From assembly GCA_910584205.1 (NCBI GenBank), contig CAJUAA010000004.1:1-64000 (forward strand): 64,000 nt of DNA, given 5' to 3'. This document shows positions 7,516-16,045 of this stretch, piece after piece (within the stretch, counting starts at the first letter, position 1; every line of letters starts with the position of its first letter). Under the pieces are notes generated by a model. The model ran no database searches. It was not told the DNA's origin and worked only from the letters and a program-made list of their open reading frames with translations. Position numbers and translations under genes: made by a program. The stretch is from an uncultured Lachnospiraceae bacterium. GTDB taxonomy: Bacteria > Bacillota > Clostridia > Lachnospirales > Lachnospiraceae.

Positions 7516-8865
7516 ATGAGAAAAGAAAAATGGATCGGAGCGGTGGCCGCGGCCATGGCGGGGATCGGGCTTCTTGCAGGCTGCGGAAGCCCTGCGGCAT
7601 CGGACGCATATGAGCAGGAGAGGGCGCCTGTGGAGGAAGTACAGGAGGCAGAGCCGGAAGCATCCGGGGAACAGGCGCCGGAGCCGGACGGGCAGCTTTC
7701 GGCTCCGGAGGAAGAGACGCCGGAACCGGCCGAAGAGCCGGAGGAAGTTTTACCGCAGGAACCTGCAAAGACAGCGGAAGAACTTGTGGAGGAAGAGGTG
7801 GACGGGATTCTGGCAGAAATGACGCTGGAGGAGAAGGTTCTGCAGCTTTTTATGATTACGCCGGAAGCGCTGACCGGATATGAGACGGTGACAGCGGCGG
7901 GCGACCATACGAGAGAATCCATTCTTCAGTATCCGGTGGGAGGCATCATTTATTTTACCAAAAATCTCCGGGAGCCCGGACAGGTGAGGGAGATGCTTGA
8001 AAATACGCGCCGGTATTATGAGGAAGCGGGATATCCGGCTCCGTTCCTGGGAATTGACGAAGAAGGCGGAAAGGTGGCGCGGATCGGAAAGCAGGCGGCG
8101 TTCGGCGTGGAGCAGATCGGCGATATGCGCGCCGTCGGAGAACAGGGAGATCCAGAAGAAGCGGCGCGCGTCGGAACGGTGATCGGCTCCTATCTGTCGG
8201 AACTGGGTTTTACGCTGGATTTTGCTCCGGTGGCGGATGTGCTGACTGATCCGGACAATCAGGTGATCGGAGCCCGTTCCTTTGGGACAGATCCCGCGCT
8301 GGTGTCCGATCTGGCTCTGGAGGAGGCGAAGGCTCTGGAGGAGGCCGGCATCTGGGCGGTACTGAAACACTATCCGGGGCACGGCGCCACGAAGTCCGAC
8401 AGCCATGACGGTTACGCGTACACGGACAAGACGCTGGAGCAGCTGATGGAAGCGGAGCTGGTTCCTTTCCGGGCCGGAATACAGGAAGGGATATCCTTTA
8501 TCATGGCGGCTCATATCTCCGTGCCGGAGATTACGGGGGATGAGGTGCCCTGTAGCCTTTCTCCGTATATGATAACGGATGTGCTGCGGGGAGAGATGGG
8601 ATTTGACGGGATCGTGGTGACGGACGCCCTGAATATGGGCGCCGTCAGCCGGCAGTATTCCTCCGGGGATGCGGCGGTGGCGGCGCTGAACGCGGGCGTG
8701 GACCTTCTCCTGATGCCGGTGGACTTTCAGGGTGCTTACGAGGGCGTACTGGCAGCGGTAGAGGAGGGCGTGCTTTCCCAGGAGCAAATCGAAGAATCCG
8801 TCCGGCGGATCCTGCGGGTCAAATGCGCCGCAGAAGAGTCCCGGACATCGGATGACAGGGAGTGA
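7516..8865 (+). CDS. Family 3 glycoside hydrolase lipoprotein (beta-N-acetylhexosaminidase type)
   Basis: A 449-residue surface lipoprotein. The signal peptide ends in the lipobox LLAGC (Cys about residue 23), followed by a Glu/Pro-rich linker to about residue 95 that would span the cell wall. The catalytic barrel has the NagZ-type features EEGGKVARI, KHYPGHG followed by DSH (the catalytic Asp/His dyad loop), and GFDGIVVTDALNM with the nucleophile Asp. Only the N-terminal GH3 barrel is present, as in NagZ-type enzymes. It probably removes GlcNAc-type sugars from wall fragments outside the cell. GGAAAGG precedes the start. Confidence 0.88.
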   Translation: MRKEKWIGAVAAAMAGIGLLAGCGSPAASDAYEQERAPVEEVQEAEPEASGEQAPEPDGQLSAPEEETPEPAEEPEEVLPQEPAKTAEELVEEEVDGILAEMTLEEKVLQLFMITPEALTGYETVTAAGDHTRESILQYPVGGIIYFTKNLREPGQVREMLENTRRYYEEAGYPAPFLGIDEEGGKVARIGKQAAFGVEQIGDMRAVGEQGDPEEAARVGTVIGSYLSELGFTLDFAPVADVLTDPDNQVIGARSFGTDPALVSDLALEEAKALEEAGIWAVLKHYPGHGATKSDSHDGYAYTDKTLEQLMEAELVPFRAGIQEGISFIMAAHISVPEITGDEVPCSLSPYMITDVLRGEMGFDGIVVTDALNMGAVSRQYSSGDAAVAALNAGVDLLLMPVDFQGAYEGVLAAVEEGVLSQEQIEESVRRILRVKCAAEESRTSDDRE

Positions 8866-8869
8866 ACAT

Positions 8870-10696
8870 ATGAAATTTCAAATGAAAAGACGGGAACTTC
8901 TGCGGGCGTGCTTCTATATTGCCGGGCGGATGCTGCGGAAGAGAAAAAGATTTTTATTTACAGCGGGGATTCTGCTTTTGGTTGTGGCGGCCATGGGGGT
9001 TCTGTCGGGGAATCTGACGACACTGAGGGATTTTGTCGGCATTCTGGCTGCGCTGCTGCTTCTTGGCTGGATGTTTTTGACACTGATGCTGTTTTTCCCC
9101 GTTCAGAAAACCGCCCGGCAGGGACAGATCGAGATTCTGGTGGAGGATGGCATGATCCGGCGCAGAACATGCCGCAACACGTTTGGATGGCCGCTTCGGG
9201 AACTTACGGTCATAAAAGAACACGGCGGGATTCTGTATATCGGACGGGAAATGATGAAACAGGAACAGTTCATGCTGATTCCGGTCCGGGTGTTTCCGGG
9301 CAGGCAGCAGAAGGAGGCGTTTGTGCAGCTGCTTCGCAGCGGCTGCACGGAAGGCGGACCGGAGGAAAGCCCCGATGCGGAGAAACTTCCGCCGCTGTAT
9401 GAATACGCCTGGCCGGTGGGACCGGAGGATCTGGCGGAGAATCTGTATAACCTTGGCCTTTGGCTGCGGACACAGGGATACAGAAGGAGAACGAGTGTTC
9501 TGCTTTATATTTTGTGCTGTGCGGCAGCTTTTCTCATATGGCGGGACTCCGGTTCGCTCCTGTCCTGTCTGCTGAAGACGCTGTTTCTGGCGGTGGGATT
9601 TTACGCGTGTTTTTTAACAGATCTGACACAGCAGCGGTACCGGCGTATGATCGAACGCTCTACGCCCTATCAGACGCTGCTGGGCGGCTGGACGGTCCGG
9701 TTTTACGAGAACCGTGTGGAGCTGACCCAGAACCGGACGCGGAACGTGTACAGCTGGCAGTATATTCATGAGATGGTAGAGTTCGAACATATGTTTCTTT
9801 TCTGTACGGAACAGCATCAGCAGGTGCTGTTTCTTCCGAAGAACGTACTCTCAGAGGAGACACGGGAAGCGTTTCTGGAGTTCTGCCGGGCCAAATGCAT
9901 CTACCGGAGTTATGCGGATACGGACAGAAAGTGGAAGCCGGTTCCGGTTCCTCTGAAACTGGGGCTGCTGCTTCTTCTGTCGGTGGCCCTGTTCGCCGGC
10001 TTCCGGCTCCAGAGTACGGTAATGGGGTACGCAGGCGGATTTTCCATGCCGGAATACAGCGGATACGGGGAGATCTACGACGCGTCCGGGTCCGTACGGT
10101 CCATCCCGGTCCGGGAGCAGGCGGAGATTCTCCGGGAACTGGGGCTGGAGATTCCGGAGGAAACGGTGGAATTGTACGAAGCGTATATAGCGGAAGAGCC
10201 GGATCTGGCGTCCTATGTGGAAGACTGGCCGTTCTATGAACTGCTGATGGAAGCGGCGGCGCCGGAACGGAATTCCGATACCTGGGAAATCGACCGCTAT
10301 TCCGATCAGGCGTACTGGTTTGATTTTGAGGGCTGGGATATTTCTACGGATTATCTGGATATTCTCAGGGGAGTCGAGGCCATCTCCGGCGGCGCGCTGT
10401 CCTTTACGGAACTGGAGGTGGACGACAGTAAAGTAAACTGGGAGTATGGGACCGGACGGCTCCTGATCCGGTTCTGTCTGAACGGCGAATCCCATGAGTA
10501 TACCGCCAAAATGGAGCATGACTGGATCGATTCGAATTTCATTACGTATCTGATGAAGCTGACCGGACAGGTACAGAGCGGAAAACGGCTGTATGCATGT
10601 TCGGACATGGGGCAGGGCTGCATCCTGTTCTATCGCGATTCAAACTGGGCGGACCGGTTTATGCAGAAGACCGGTATCCTGCTGGAAGCAAACTGA
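8870..10696 (+). CDS. Membrane protein with two YcxB-like segments
   Basis: A 608-residue protein. ATG 8870 is chosen because GGGAGTG stands just upstream and overlaps the GH3 stop, so the two genes are coupled. Hydrophobic segments are seen at about 24-75 (two), 208-245 (two) and 354-373. Soluble stretches after the first and second membrane pairs (for example WTVRFYENRVELTQNRTRNVYSWQYI and FLPKNVLSEETREAFLEF) resemble the YcxB-like C-terminal domain, apparently twice. The C-terminal 230 residues are probably extracytoplasmic and unassigned. Function is unknown. A strong terminator follows. Confidence 0.6.
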   Translation: MKFQMKRRELLRACFYIAGRMLRKRKRFLFTAGILLLVVAAMGVLSGNLTTLRDFVGILAALLLLGWMFLTLMLFFPVQKTARQGQIEILVEDGMIRRRTCRNTFGWPLRELTVIKEHGGILYIGREMMKQEQFMLIPVRVFPGRQQKEAFVQLLRSGCTEGGPEESPDAEKLPPLYEYAWPVGPEDLAENLYNLGLWLRTQGYRRRTSVLLYILCCAAAFLIWRDSGSLLSCLLKTLFLAVGFYACFLTDLTQQRYRRMIERSTPYQTLLGGWTVRFYENRVELTQNRTRNVYSWQYIHEMVEFEHMFLFCTEQHQQVLFLPKNVLSEETREAFLEFCRAKCIYRSYADTDRKWKPVPVPLKLGLLLLLSVALFAGFRLQSTVMGYAGGFSMPEYSGYGEIYDASGSVRSIPVREQAEILRELGLEIPEETVELYEAYIAEEPDLASYVEDWPFYELLMEAAAPERNSDTWEIDRYSDQAYWFDFEGWDISTDYLDILRGVEAISGGALSFTELEVDDSKVNWEYGTGRLLIRFCLNGESHEYTAKMEHDWIDSNFITYLMKLTGQVQSGKRLYACSDMGQGCILFYRDSNWADRFMQKTGILLEAN

Positions 10697-10712
10697 ACGG
10701 AATCCGGCGATT

Positions 10713-10766
10713 CCGGCGTATGGTTTCTCTTTTGCTGCATGAGAGAAACCATGCGCCGGATTTTTT
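10713..10766 (+). terminator. Strong rho-independent terminator
   Basis: A 17-bp stem (10713-10729 with 10743-10759, one G-T pair) followed by six T. It ends the GH3/YcxB-like operon. Confidence 0.9.
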
Positions 10767-10810
10767 ATGTTCCCAAAAACAGAGGAATGTTTATCGACGG
10801 TTGGAATAAA

Positions 10811-10863
10811 CAGTATAAAACAGTTGACAACTGATATAAACTGTTATATACTGTTATCAACAA
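10811..10863 (+). promoter_or_regulatory. Promoter and operator of the GntR/ABC operon
   Basis: TTGACA (10824-10829), 17-bp spacer, TATACT (10847-10852). Repeated half-sites AACAGT/ACTGTT surround and overlap the promoter (10811-10856), for example AAACAGTTG followed by CAACTG and later AACTGTTA. YtrA-type regulators typically repress their own operon through such inverted repeats. Confidence 0.75.
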
Positions 10864-10878
10864 ACGAGGAGAGATGAG

Positions 10879-11253
10879 ATGAAACTGATCATTCAACATT
10901 CGTCCATGCAGCCCATCTATGAACAGATCCTTGGACAGATCAAAGATTCCATCATTCATGGGGAACTGATGGAGGGAACGATGCTTCCGTCCGTCAGGAC
11001 GCTGGCAAAGGAACTGCGGGTCAGCGCGCTGACAGTGAAAAAATCCTATGATGCTCTGGAGCAGGAAGGATTTATCATTACGGTCCATGGAAAGGGAAGC
11101 TATGTATCCAGCGCCAATCAGGCGCAGCTTCTGGAAGAGAAGAGAAGAGAGGTGGAGGCGGAGCTGGAGACGGCCATACGCAAGGGAAAAAGCTGCGGGA
11201 TGAATGAACAGGAGCTTACGGAATTATTTCATATGATACTGGAGGAATTGTGA
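10879..11253 (+). CDS. GntR-family regulator, YtrA subfamily
   Basis: A 124-residue regulator. The winged helix is at residues 1-75: QPIYEQILGQIKDSIIHGEL, LPSVRTLAKELRVSALTVKKSYDALEQEGFI and GKGSYV are the textbook GntR pattern. The short C-terminal helical tail without an effector domain is typical of the YtrA subfamily, which controls linked ABC transporters. The stop overlaps the ABC ATPase start, and the operator-like repeats before the gene suggest autorepression. Such operons are often induced by cell-wall-active antibiotics, but the inducer is not evident here. Confidence 0.88.
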   Translation: MKLIIQHSSMQPIYEQILGQIKDSIIHGELMEGTMLPSVRTLAKELRVSALTVKKSYDALEQEGFIITVHGKGSYVSSANQAQLLEEKRREVEAELETAIRKGKSCGMNEQELTELFHMILEEL

Positions 11254-12104
11254 TGCTGATAACATTAGAAAACGTAGAAAAACATTATTCCGGATTCCAT
11301 CTAAACTGCTCCATGGAGGTGCCGGAAGGGTGTGTGACCGCATTGATCGGTCCCAACGGGGCAGGAAAGAGTACCACATTCAAAGCCATCCTGGGCCTGA
11401 TCTTTCCAGAGGGCGGGAAGATCGAGCTGTTTGGAAAGCCACTGGAACAGCTGACGGCAGAGGATCGGGAGCAGATGGGATTTGTACTGTCGGATTCCTG
11501 CTTCAGCGGATATCTGAATCTCGAAGACCTGGTTCCGATTCTGGACCGGATGTACCGTCGGTTTGACAGAAAAGACTTTCTGGAACGCTGCGGACAGTTC
11601 GGCCTTCCCATGGGAAAGAAGCTGAAGGAGTTTTCCACCGGCATGAAGGCAAAGCTGAAAGTGCTCATTGCCATGTCCCATGGGGCGCGGCTGCTGATCC
11701 TGGATGAACCGACTGCCGGGCTGGATGTGCTGGCAAGGGAAGAACTTCTGGATATGCTGCGGGAATACATGATCCCGGGAGACCGTTCGATCCTGATCAG
11801 TTCTCATATATCCAGCGATCTGGAGGGGCTTTGTGACGATGTCTGCCTGATCGACCAGGGCCGCATCATTCTGCATGAAGAAACGGATGTGCTGCTTGGG
11901 GAATACGGCCTTCTGAAGGTGACGGAAGAGCAGTACCGGACGCTGGACCCGGGCCGGCTTCTCCGGAAAAAGAAAGAATCTTTCGGTTACAGCCTGCTGA
12001 CCGCACAGAAACAGTTTTATCAGGAAAACATGCCGGAATTTGCCATGGAGAAAGGTTCCATTGACGAAGTAATTACCATGATGATCAAGGGGGAGACGAT
12101 ATGA
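11253..12104 (+). CDS. ABC transporter ATP-binding protein
   Basis: A 283-residue ATPase: Walker A GPNGAGKST (about 31-39), a signature-region FSTGMKAKLKVLIAMS, Walker B LLILDEPTAGLD, and a switch His in SSHIS. A C-terminal extension of about 70 residues follows, as in YtrB-type and CcmA-like exporters. ATG 11253 is preferred over GTG 11250 because GGAGG is 7 nt upstream. It overlaps the regulator stop and the permease start, so all three are translationally coupled. It powers the neighbouring permease. Confidence 0.9.
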   Translation: MLITLENVEKHYSGFHLNCSMEVPEGCVTALIGPNGAGKSTTFKAILGLIFPEGGKIELFGKPLEQLTAEDREQMGFVLSDSCFSGYLNLEDLVPILDRMYRRFDRKDFLERCGQFGLPMGKKLKEFSTGMKAKLKVLIAMSHGARLLILDEPTAGLDVLAREELLDMLREYMIPGDRSILISSHISSDLEGLCDDVCLIDQGRIILHEETDVLLGEYGLLKVTEEQYRTLDPGRLLRKKKESFGYSLLTAQKQFYQENMPEFAMEKGSIDEVITMMIKGETI

Positions 12105-12757
12105 GCGGATTGTTGATCAAGGACTGGAAACTGCTGAAACGCCAGGGGCGTTATTATGGAATGGTACTGATTCTGGTCTGCGCGATGATTTTCGTTGGTT
12201 CCAAAAGTTATTCTTCTTTTATTACCAGCTACCTGACCTTTATGATTTCCATGTTTGCCATCAGCAGTTTCAGCTATGATGAACTGGATAACGGGATGGC
12301 CTTTTTGATGGCGCTGCCTTCCGGAAGGAAACACTATGTACAGGCCAAATACCTTTTCAGCTTCCTGCTGATTACCGGGGGATGGCTGGCGGGGGTTGTG
12401 ATTCGTCTGGTTCTGTTCCTGATGCGTTTTTCGCTGGAAGAATACCTGGAAATTCTGCCGGAGGAACCGGTTTATCTGATGGTTTGTCTGACCTATGTAG
12501 GATGTACAATCCCGGTCCTGCTGAAATACGGGGCAGAGAAGGGACGGAATATCGTGTTTATGGCACTGGCGGTGATTGCCATAGGGGTCTTTCTGACGGC
12601 CAAAACCGGACTGTATTTTGTATGGGGCATGTTTTTCAGATGGCTGTCACAGATGCCGCCAGCCATGTTATTCATACTGTCCGGAGGGATCTGCGCATTG
12701 GTTCTGGCTGCTTCCTATCGGATTTCGGTACGTATTATCAGAAAAAAAGAATTTTAG
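12101..12757 (+). CDS. ABC-2 type permease
   Basis: A 218-residue integral membrane protein with about six hydrophobic segments (residues near 20-37, 40-58, 87-107, 125-142, 150-166, 183-205). The cytoplasmic loop YDELDNGMAFLMALPSGRKHYVQAKYLFS is typical of ABC-2 permeases in YtrA-type operons. ATGA overlap with the ATPase gene shows coupling. Substrate unknown. Confidence 0.85.
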   Translation: MSGLLIKDWKLLKRQGRYYGMVLILVCAMIFVGSKSYSSFITSYLTFMISMFAISSFSYDELDNGMAFLMALPSGRKHYVQAKYLFSFLLITGGWLAGVVIRLVLFLMRFSLEEYLEILPEEPVYLMVCLTYVGCTIPVLLKYGAEKGRNIVFMALAVIAIGVFLTAKTGLYFVWGMFFRWLSQMPPAMLFILSGGICALVLAASYRISVRIIRKKEF

Positions 12758-12788
12758 CCGTTCGGGTCGGAACGCCCGCGGATTTCCC

Positions 12789-12893
12789 GCAGACAGGCGG
12801 GAGATCCGGCGGGCGGTTTTTGCGCAGACAGGCGGGAGATCCGGCGGACGGTTTTTGCGCAGACAGGCGGGAGATCCGGCGGACGGTTTTTGT
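12789..12893. repeat. Three tandem 35-bp repeats between convergent genes
   Basis: Copies start at 12789, 12824 and 12859 with a period of exactly 35 bp and one difference (GGCGGG against GGCGGA). Each unit has a GC-rich half and a T5 run (CGGTTTTTG), so it looks like an amplified terminator segment. The first copy also forms CCCGC/GCGGG at 12787-12802. It fills the gap between the ABC permease and the TauE gene. Confidence 0.85.
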
Positions 12894-12902
12894 GCCGGCC
12901 GC

Positions 12903-13679
12903 TCAGGACAGGAACCGGACGCTTAATATCAGGGCGCCAAGGATGACCAGCACCACGCCGGTGGCCCGGTTCAGAGTCGCCGGCGCGGCCCGGTTGGCGA
13001 ATCTGGCGGCAACCCGCGCCCACAGAAACGTGGATGCGATGCAGAACACAAGGCATAACAGGTCAGGAGAGCCGCCGATGGAGAAATGGCTGACGGCTCC
13101 GGTGAAGGCGGTGAACGTCATAATGAAGACGCTGGTTCCCACGGCGGTCTTCAGTTCAAATCCAAGGACGGAAGTCAGGATCAAGAGCATCATCATACCT
13201 CCGCCCGCCCCGATAAAGCCGCAGATGAAGCCGACGACGGTTCCGCAGACGATGGACTGGACGAGCCGCTTCTTCGAGTCTGCCGCTTCCATGGCTTCTC
13301 TGGTAGTCATGACGGGCTTTACGATGAATTTAACGCCCAGAAGCAGCGTCATGAAGACCGAGAAGCTGCCCATGGCGGAGCCCGGGACCAGGCTGGATAC
13401 CCAGCTGCCCACAACGGTGAAAATGAGAACGGATATCATCATGGGAATGCCGTTTTTGATGTCCAGATTCTTGTTTTTCCCGTATGTGTATGCGCTGACC
13501 GCGCTTGCCAGCACATCACTGGCGAGGGCGATGCCCACCGCATGGTAGGGCTCCATGTGAAGAAACGTAATGAGCATGGGACTGATGACAGCCGCTGCGC
13601 TCATGCCTGCGAAGCCGGTACCAAGCCCGGCACCGATACCTGCCACAAAGCAGATGAGAAAGGTGTATAAAACCGTCAT
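12903..13679 (-). CDS. TauE/SafE (TSUP) family anion permease
   Basis: A 258-residue membrane protein with about eight hydrophobic segments and the internal duplication of the family: GIGAGLGTGFAGMSAAAVISPML near the N-terminus and GFICGFIGAGGGMMMLLIL near residue 155. These permeases move sulfite, sulfonates or related organic anions. Its start codon overlaps the stop of the upstream MarR gene (ATGA), and AGGAGG-like sequence precedes it, so it is the controlled gene of a MarR operon. Confidence 0.9.
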   Translation of the reverse strand: MTVLYTFLICFVAGIGAGLGTGFAGMSAAAVISPMLITFLHMEPYHAVGIALASDVLASAVSAYTYGKNKNLDIKNGIPMMISVLIFTVVGSWVSSLVPGSAMGSFSVFMTLLLGVKFIVKPVMTTREAMEAADSKKRLVQSIVCGTVVGFICGFIGAGGGMMMLLILTSVLGFELKTAVGTSVFIMTFTAFTGAVSHFSIGGSPDLLCLVFCIASTFLWARVAARFANRAAPATLNRATGVVLVILGALILSVRFLS

Positions 13680-14143
13680 AATGTGATTCCTCCTGATCTT
13701 TCATTTTTATCCTTTTGAAAATAGGCCTGAAGATTGTCTGTGATCCTGCACAGGTACTGCTGAAACTGTCCTTTTTCTGCTTCCGAAAAATCCGCCAGCA
13801 GGACGGAGACAAACCGTTTCTGCGCCTGAAGCCCGTCAGCGATGGCTGCGTCGGCGGCAGAACAGAGCTTCAGATGGATGGTTCTGCGGTTGCTGCCCTG
13901 ATAAAAAGACGTGAGGAATCCCCGCTCCTTCAGCGACTGGACGGATTTGGATACATGGGATTTGGACAGATATCGGTGCTTTACAATATCGGTCGCCGTG
14001 TCAAATCCGGGATTGTTGTACAAAAAAAGGAGAATATCCATCTCTGTCTTGAACAGGCCATGCATTGCGCATGCTTCATTGATACATTGTTCGTAGATGA
14101 TATTCCCAAAAATCTGATTGTGAATAAACTGTGACTGCATCAT
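13676..14143 (-). CDS. MarR-family regulator
   Basis: A 155-residue winged-helix protein. GLFKTEMDILLFLYNNPGFDTATDIVKHRYLSKSHVSKSVQSLKERGFL is the MarR DNA-binding core with recognition helix SKSHVSKSVQSL, and a wing follows at SNRRTIHLKL. ATG 14143 (MMQSQF) is chosen because AGGAG lies 6 nt upstream; the longer frame begins in untranslated leader. It is cotranscribed with and overlaps the TauE gene. A dyad on its own promoter suggests autoregulation. Confidence 0.88.
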   Translation of the reverse strand: MMQSQFIHNQIFGNIIYEQCINEACAMHGLFKTEMDILLFLYNNPGFDTATDIVKHRYLSKSHVSKSVQSLKERGFLTSFYQGSNRRTIHLKLCSAADAAIADGLQAQKRFVSVLLADFSEAEKGQFQQYLCRITDNLQAYFQKDKNERSGGITL

Positions 14144-14179
14144 TGTGAACTCCTGTACTTCAAATAGTTTTCTGCAGAA

Positions 14180-14224
14180 CTGTTCTATAACGAACATTAT
14201 ACAGGAGACGGAGACAAAATGCAA
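14180..14224 (-). promoter_or_regulatory. Promoter and dyad operator of the MarR/TauE operon
   Basis: On the minus strand TTGCAT (14219-14224), 17-bp spacer, TATAAT (14196-14201). A dyad with outer CTG/CAG and inner TATAA/TTATA arms (14180-14204) covers the -10 box, in the position expected for MarR autorepression. Confidence 0.7.
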
Positions 14225-14255
14225 GCGGAAATGCAAAAAACAGGAAAGTGAAAAT

Positions 14256-14292
14256 AAAAAAACGGAAAAGCCTGATTTTACAAGCTTTTCCG
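14256..14292 (-). terminator. Terminator of the tRNA unit
   Basis: Perfect 9-bp stem CGGAAAAGC/GCTTTTCCG (14284-14292 with 14263-14271), followed on the minus strand by a run of seven T. Confidence 0.88.
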
Positions 14293-14297
14293 CCACA

Positions 14298-14370
14298 TGG
14301 AGCATATGGGATTCGAACCCACGGCCTCAACAATGCGAATGTTGCGCGCTCCCAACTGCGCTAATGCCCC
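14298..14370 (-). tRNA. tRNA-Ala (anticodon CGC)
   Basis: A 73-nt cloverleaf. The acceptor stem GGGGCAT/ATGCTCC contains the G3-U70 pair that identifies tRNA-Ala. The anticodon loop TTCGCAT on stem CAACA/TGTTG gives anticodon CGC (codon GCG). T arm GTGGGTTCGAATCCCAT is normal. The 3' CCA is not encoded. Confidence 0.93.
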
Positions 14371-14385
14371 ATATTCAGTTAAAAA

Positions 14386-14459
14386 TGGAAGCAATGGGGC
14401 TCGAACCCATGACCTCTCGCGTGTGAGGCGAACGCTCATCCCAGCTGAGCTATGCTTCC
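14386..14459 (-). tRNA. tRNA-Val (anticodon CAC)
   Basis: A 74-nt cloverleaf with acceptor stem GGAAGCA/TGCTTCC, D arm AGCTCAGCTGGGATGAGC, anticodon loop CTCACAC (CAC, codon GUG) and T arm ATGGGTTCGAGCCCCAT. The CCA end is not encoded. It is transcribed with the tRNA-Ala 15 bp downstream. Confidence 0.92.
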
Positions 14460-14468
14460 ATGACAATT

Positions 14469-14496
14469 ATTATAGCACGTCCCACAGAAAATACAA
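14469..14496 (-). promoter_or_regulatory. Promoter of the tRNA-Val/tRNA-Ala unit
   Basis: Minus-strand TTGTAT (14491-14496), 16-bp spacer, TATAAT (14469-14474), ending 9 bp before the tRNA-Val gene. Confidence 0.7.
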
Positions 14497-14514
14497 GATA
14501 AATTTTCAAGAAAT

Positions 14515-14543
14515 TTGAAGAATCTTTCATTTTGTGGTACAGT
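14515..14543 (+). promoter_or_regulatory. Promoter of the MATE gene
   Basis: TTGAAG (14515-14520), 17-bp spacer ending in TGG (extended -10), TACAGT (14538-14543), 71 bp before the chosen start. Confidence 0.5.
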
Positions 14544-14614
14544 ATGGTAGAAACCCTGTGTCTGCGTTCTTTTTGAACGAGGACAGGTACAATCAGACAA
14601 AGGAGTTGATCTAT

Positions 14615-16000
14615 ATGGAAGACCGGAAGAAGACGGCCCTGTTCGAAGAAACCCCGATTCCAAAAGCGGTTGTGGCCATGTCCGTGCCCATGATTATCAG
14701 TTCGCTGGTCATGGTGATCTATAATCTGGCGGATACCTATTTTGTAGGAATGGTCAATGATCCGGTACAGAACGCGGCGGTGGCTCTGGCGGCCCCGATC
14801 CTTCTGGCGTTTAACGCAGTCAACAATCTGTTCGGCGTGGGAAGCTCCAGTATGATGAGCCGGTCGCTGGGCAGTAAAGATTACGACACAGTATACCGCA
14901 GTTCGGCGTTTGGATTTTACTGCGCCCTGTTCAGCGGAGCTTTATTTTCCATATTCTATACATCGTTCCGGCAGCCGCTTCTGGTTTTGCTCGGTTCCGA
15001 CGCCGAGACGGTCCATGCCACCGGAGAATACCTGAAATGGACCGTCACCTGCGGGGCGGTTCCCGCGATCCTCAATGTGGTCATGGCCTATCTGGTCCGG
15101 GCGGAAGGGTCTTCCCTCCATGCCAGCATCGGGACCATGAGCGGGTGTCTGCTGAATATTGTGCTGGATCCGATATTCATCCTTCCCTGGGGACTGAATA
15201 TGGGCGCCGCCGGTGCGGGACTTGCCACCTTTTTATCCAACTGCGTGGCGTGCCTGTATTTTCTGATTTTGCTGTATGTGAAAAGGGGAAAGACCTACGT
15301 CTGTATCCGGCCGTCCATGTTTTGTACAAAATGGGCGACGATCCTGAGCATCTGCGGTGTGGGCATCCCGGCTTCGATCCAGAATCTTCTGAATGTTACG
15401 GGCATGACTGTACTGAACAATTTTACTTCGTCCTACGGCGCAGACGCGGTGGCGGCCATGGGAATCGCCCAGAAGATCAATATGGTGCCCATGTACATTG
15501 CCATGGGGCTGTCCCAGGGCATCATGCCGCTGATCAGCTACAACTATGCCAGCGGAAACACCCCGCGTATGAAAAAAACACTTGTTTTTTCCGCAAAGAT
15601 CGCCATATCGTTCCTGACGATGATCTCGGCCTGCTATTATTTCGGATCGGATTTTTTCATACGGCTGTTTATGAAAAATGACAGCATCATCGCCTATGGA
15701 AGCCGTTTCCTGCACGGACTCTGCCTGTCGCTTCCGTTTTTATGCATGGATTTCCTGGCGGTGGGCGTCTTTCAGGCATGCGGTATGGGAAAACAGTCGC
15801 TGGTCTTTGCGCTTCTTCGGAAAATCGCGCTGGAGATCCCGGCGCTGTATATTCTGAATGCGGTCTTCCCGCTGTACGGACTGGCGTTTGCACAGTTTTC
15901 GGCGGAAGTCGTGCTGGCAATCGCGGCACTTGTCGTGCTTGTGCGGATGTTCCGGCGGCTGGAAGGGCAGAAGGGTTCTGCTGGAAGCCGGACGGGCTGA
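14615..16000 (+). CDS. MATE-family efflux transporter
   Basis: A 461-residue membrane protein with about 12 hydrophobic segments in two homologous halves. PKAVVAMSVPMIISSLVMVIYNLADTYFVG opens the first half and ILSICGVGIPASIQNLLNVTGMTVLNNF the second, both typical of MATE exporters, as is GLSQGIMPLISYNYASGN. Likely a cation-coupled exporter of drugs or metabolites. ATG 14615 is chosen over the upstream 14534 frame start because AAAGGAG is 9 nt before it. It is followed 45 bp later by miaB. Confidence 0.92.
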   Translation: MEDRKKTALFEETPIPKAVVAMSVPMIISSLVMVIYNLADTYFVGMVNDPVQNAAVALAAPILLAFNAVNNLFGVGSSSMMSRSLGSKDYDTVYRSSAFGFYCALFSGALFSIFYTSFRQPLLVLLGSDAETVHATGEYLKWTVTCGAVPAILNVVMAYLVRAEGSSLHASIGTMSGCLLNIVLDPIFILPWGLNMGAAGAGLATFLSNCVACLYFLILLYVKRGKTYVCIRPSMFCTKWATILSICGVGIPASIQNLLNVTGMTVLNNFTSSYGADAVAAMGIAQKINMVPMYIAMGLSQGIMPLISYNYASGNTPRMKKTLVFSAKIAISFLTMISACYYFGSDFFIRLFMKNDSIIAYGSRFLHGLCLSLPFLCMDFLAVGVFQACGMGKQSLVFALLRKIALEIPALYILNAVFPLYGLAFAQFSAEVVLAIAALVVLVRMFRRLEGQKGSAGSRTG

Positions 16001-16045
16001 CCGTATGGACAGTGGAAACAGGACAGACAGAAAGGAAGAGAAGAA

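Noticed and set aside
12789..12893. Short regularly spaced repeats considered as a CRISPR array
   Set aside because: The repeats are directly adjacent with no unique spacers and no cas genes are near.
12382..13548. A 388-residue plus-strand frame across the ABC permease and TauE genes
   Set aside because: It runs through the 35-bp repeats and antisense to TauE; both real genes are strongly supported.
14298..14459. tRNA genes as an integration site with a nearby element
   Set aside because: No repeated tRNA 3' end or integrase next to them.
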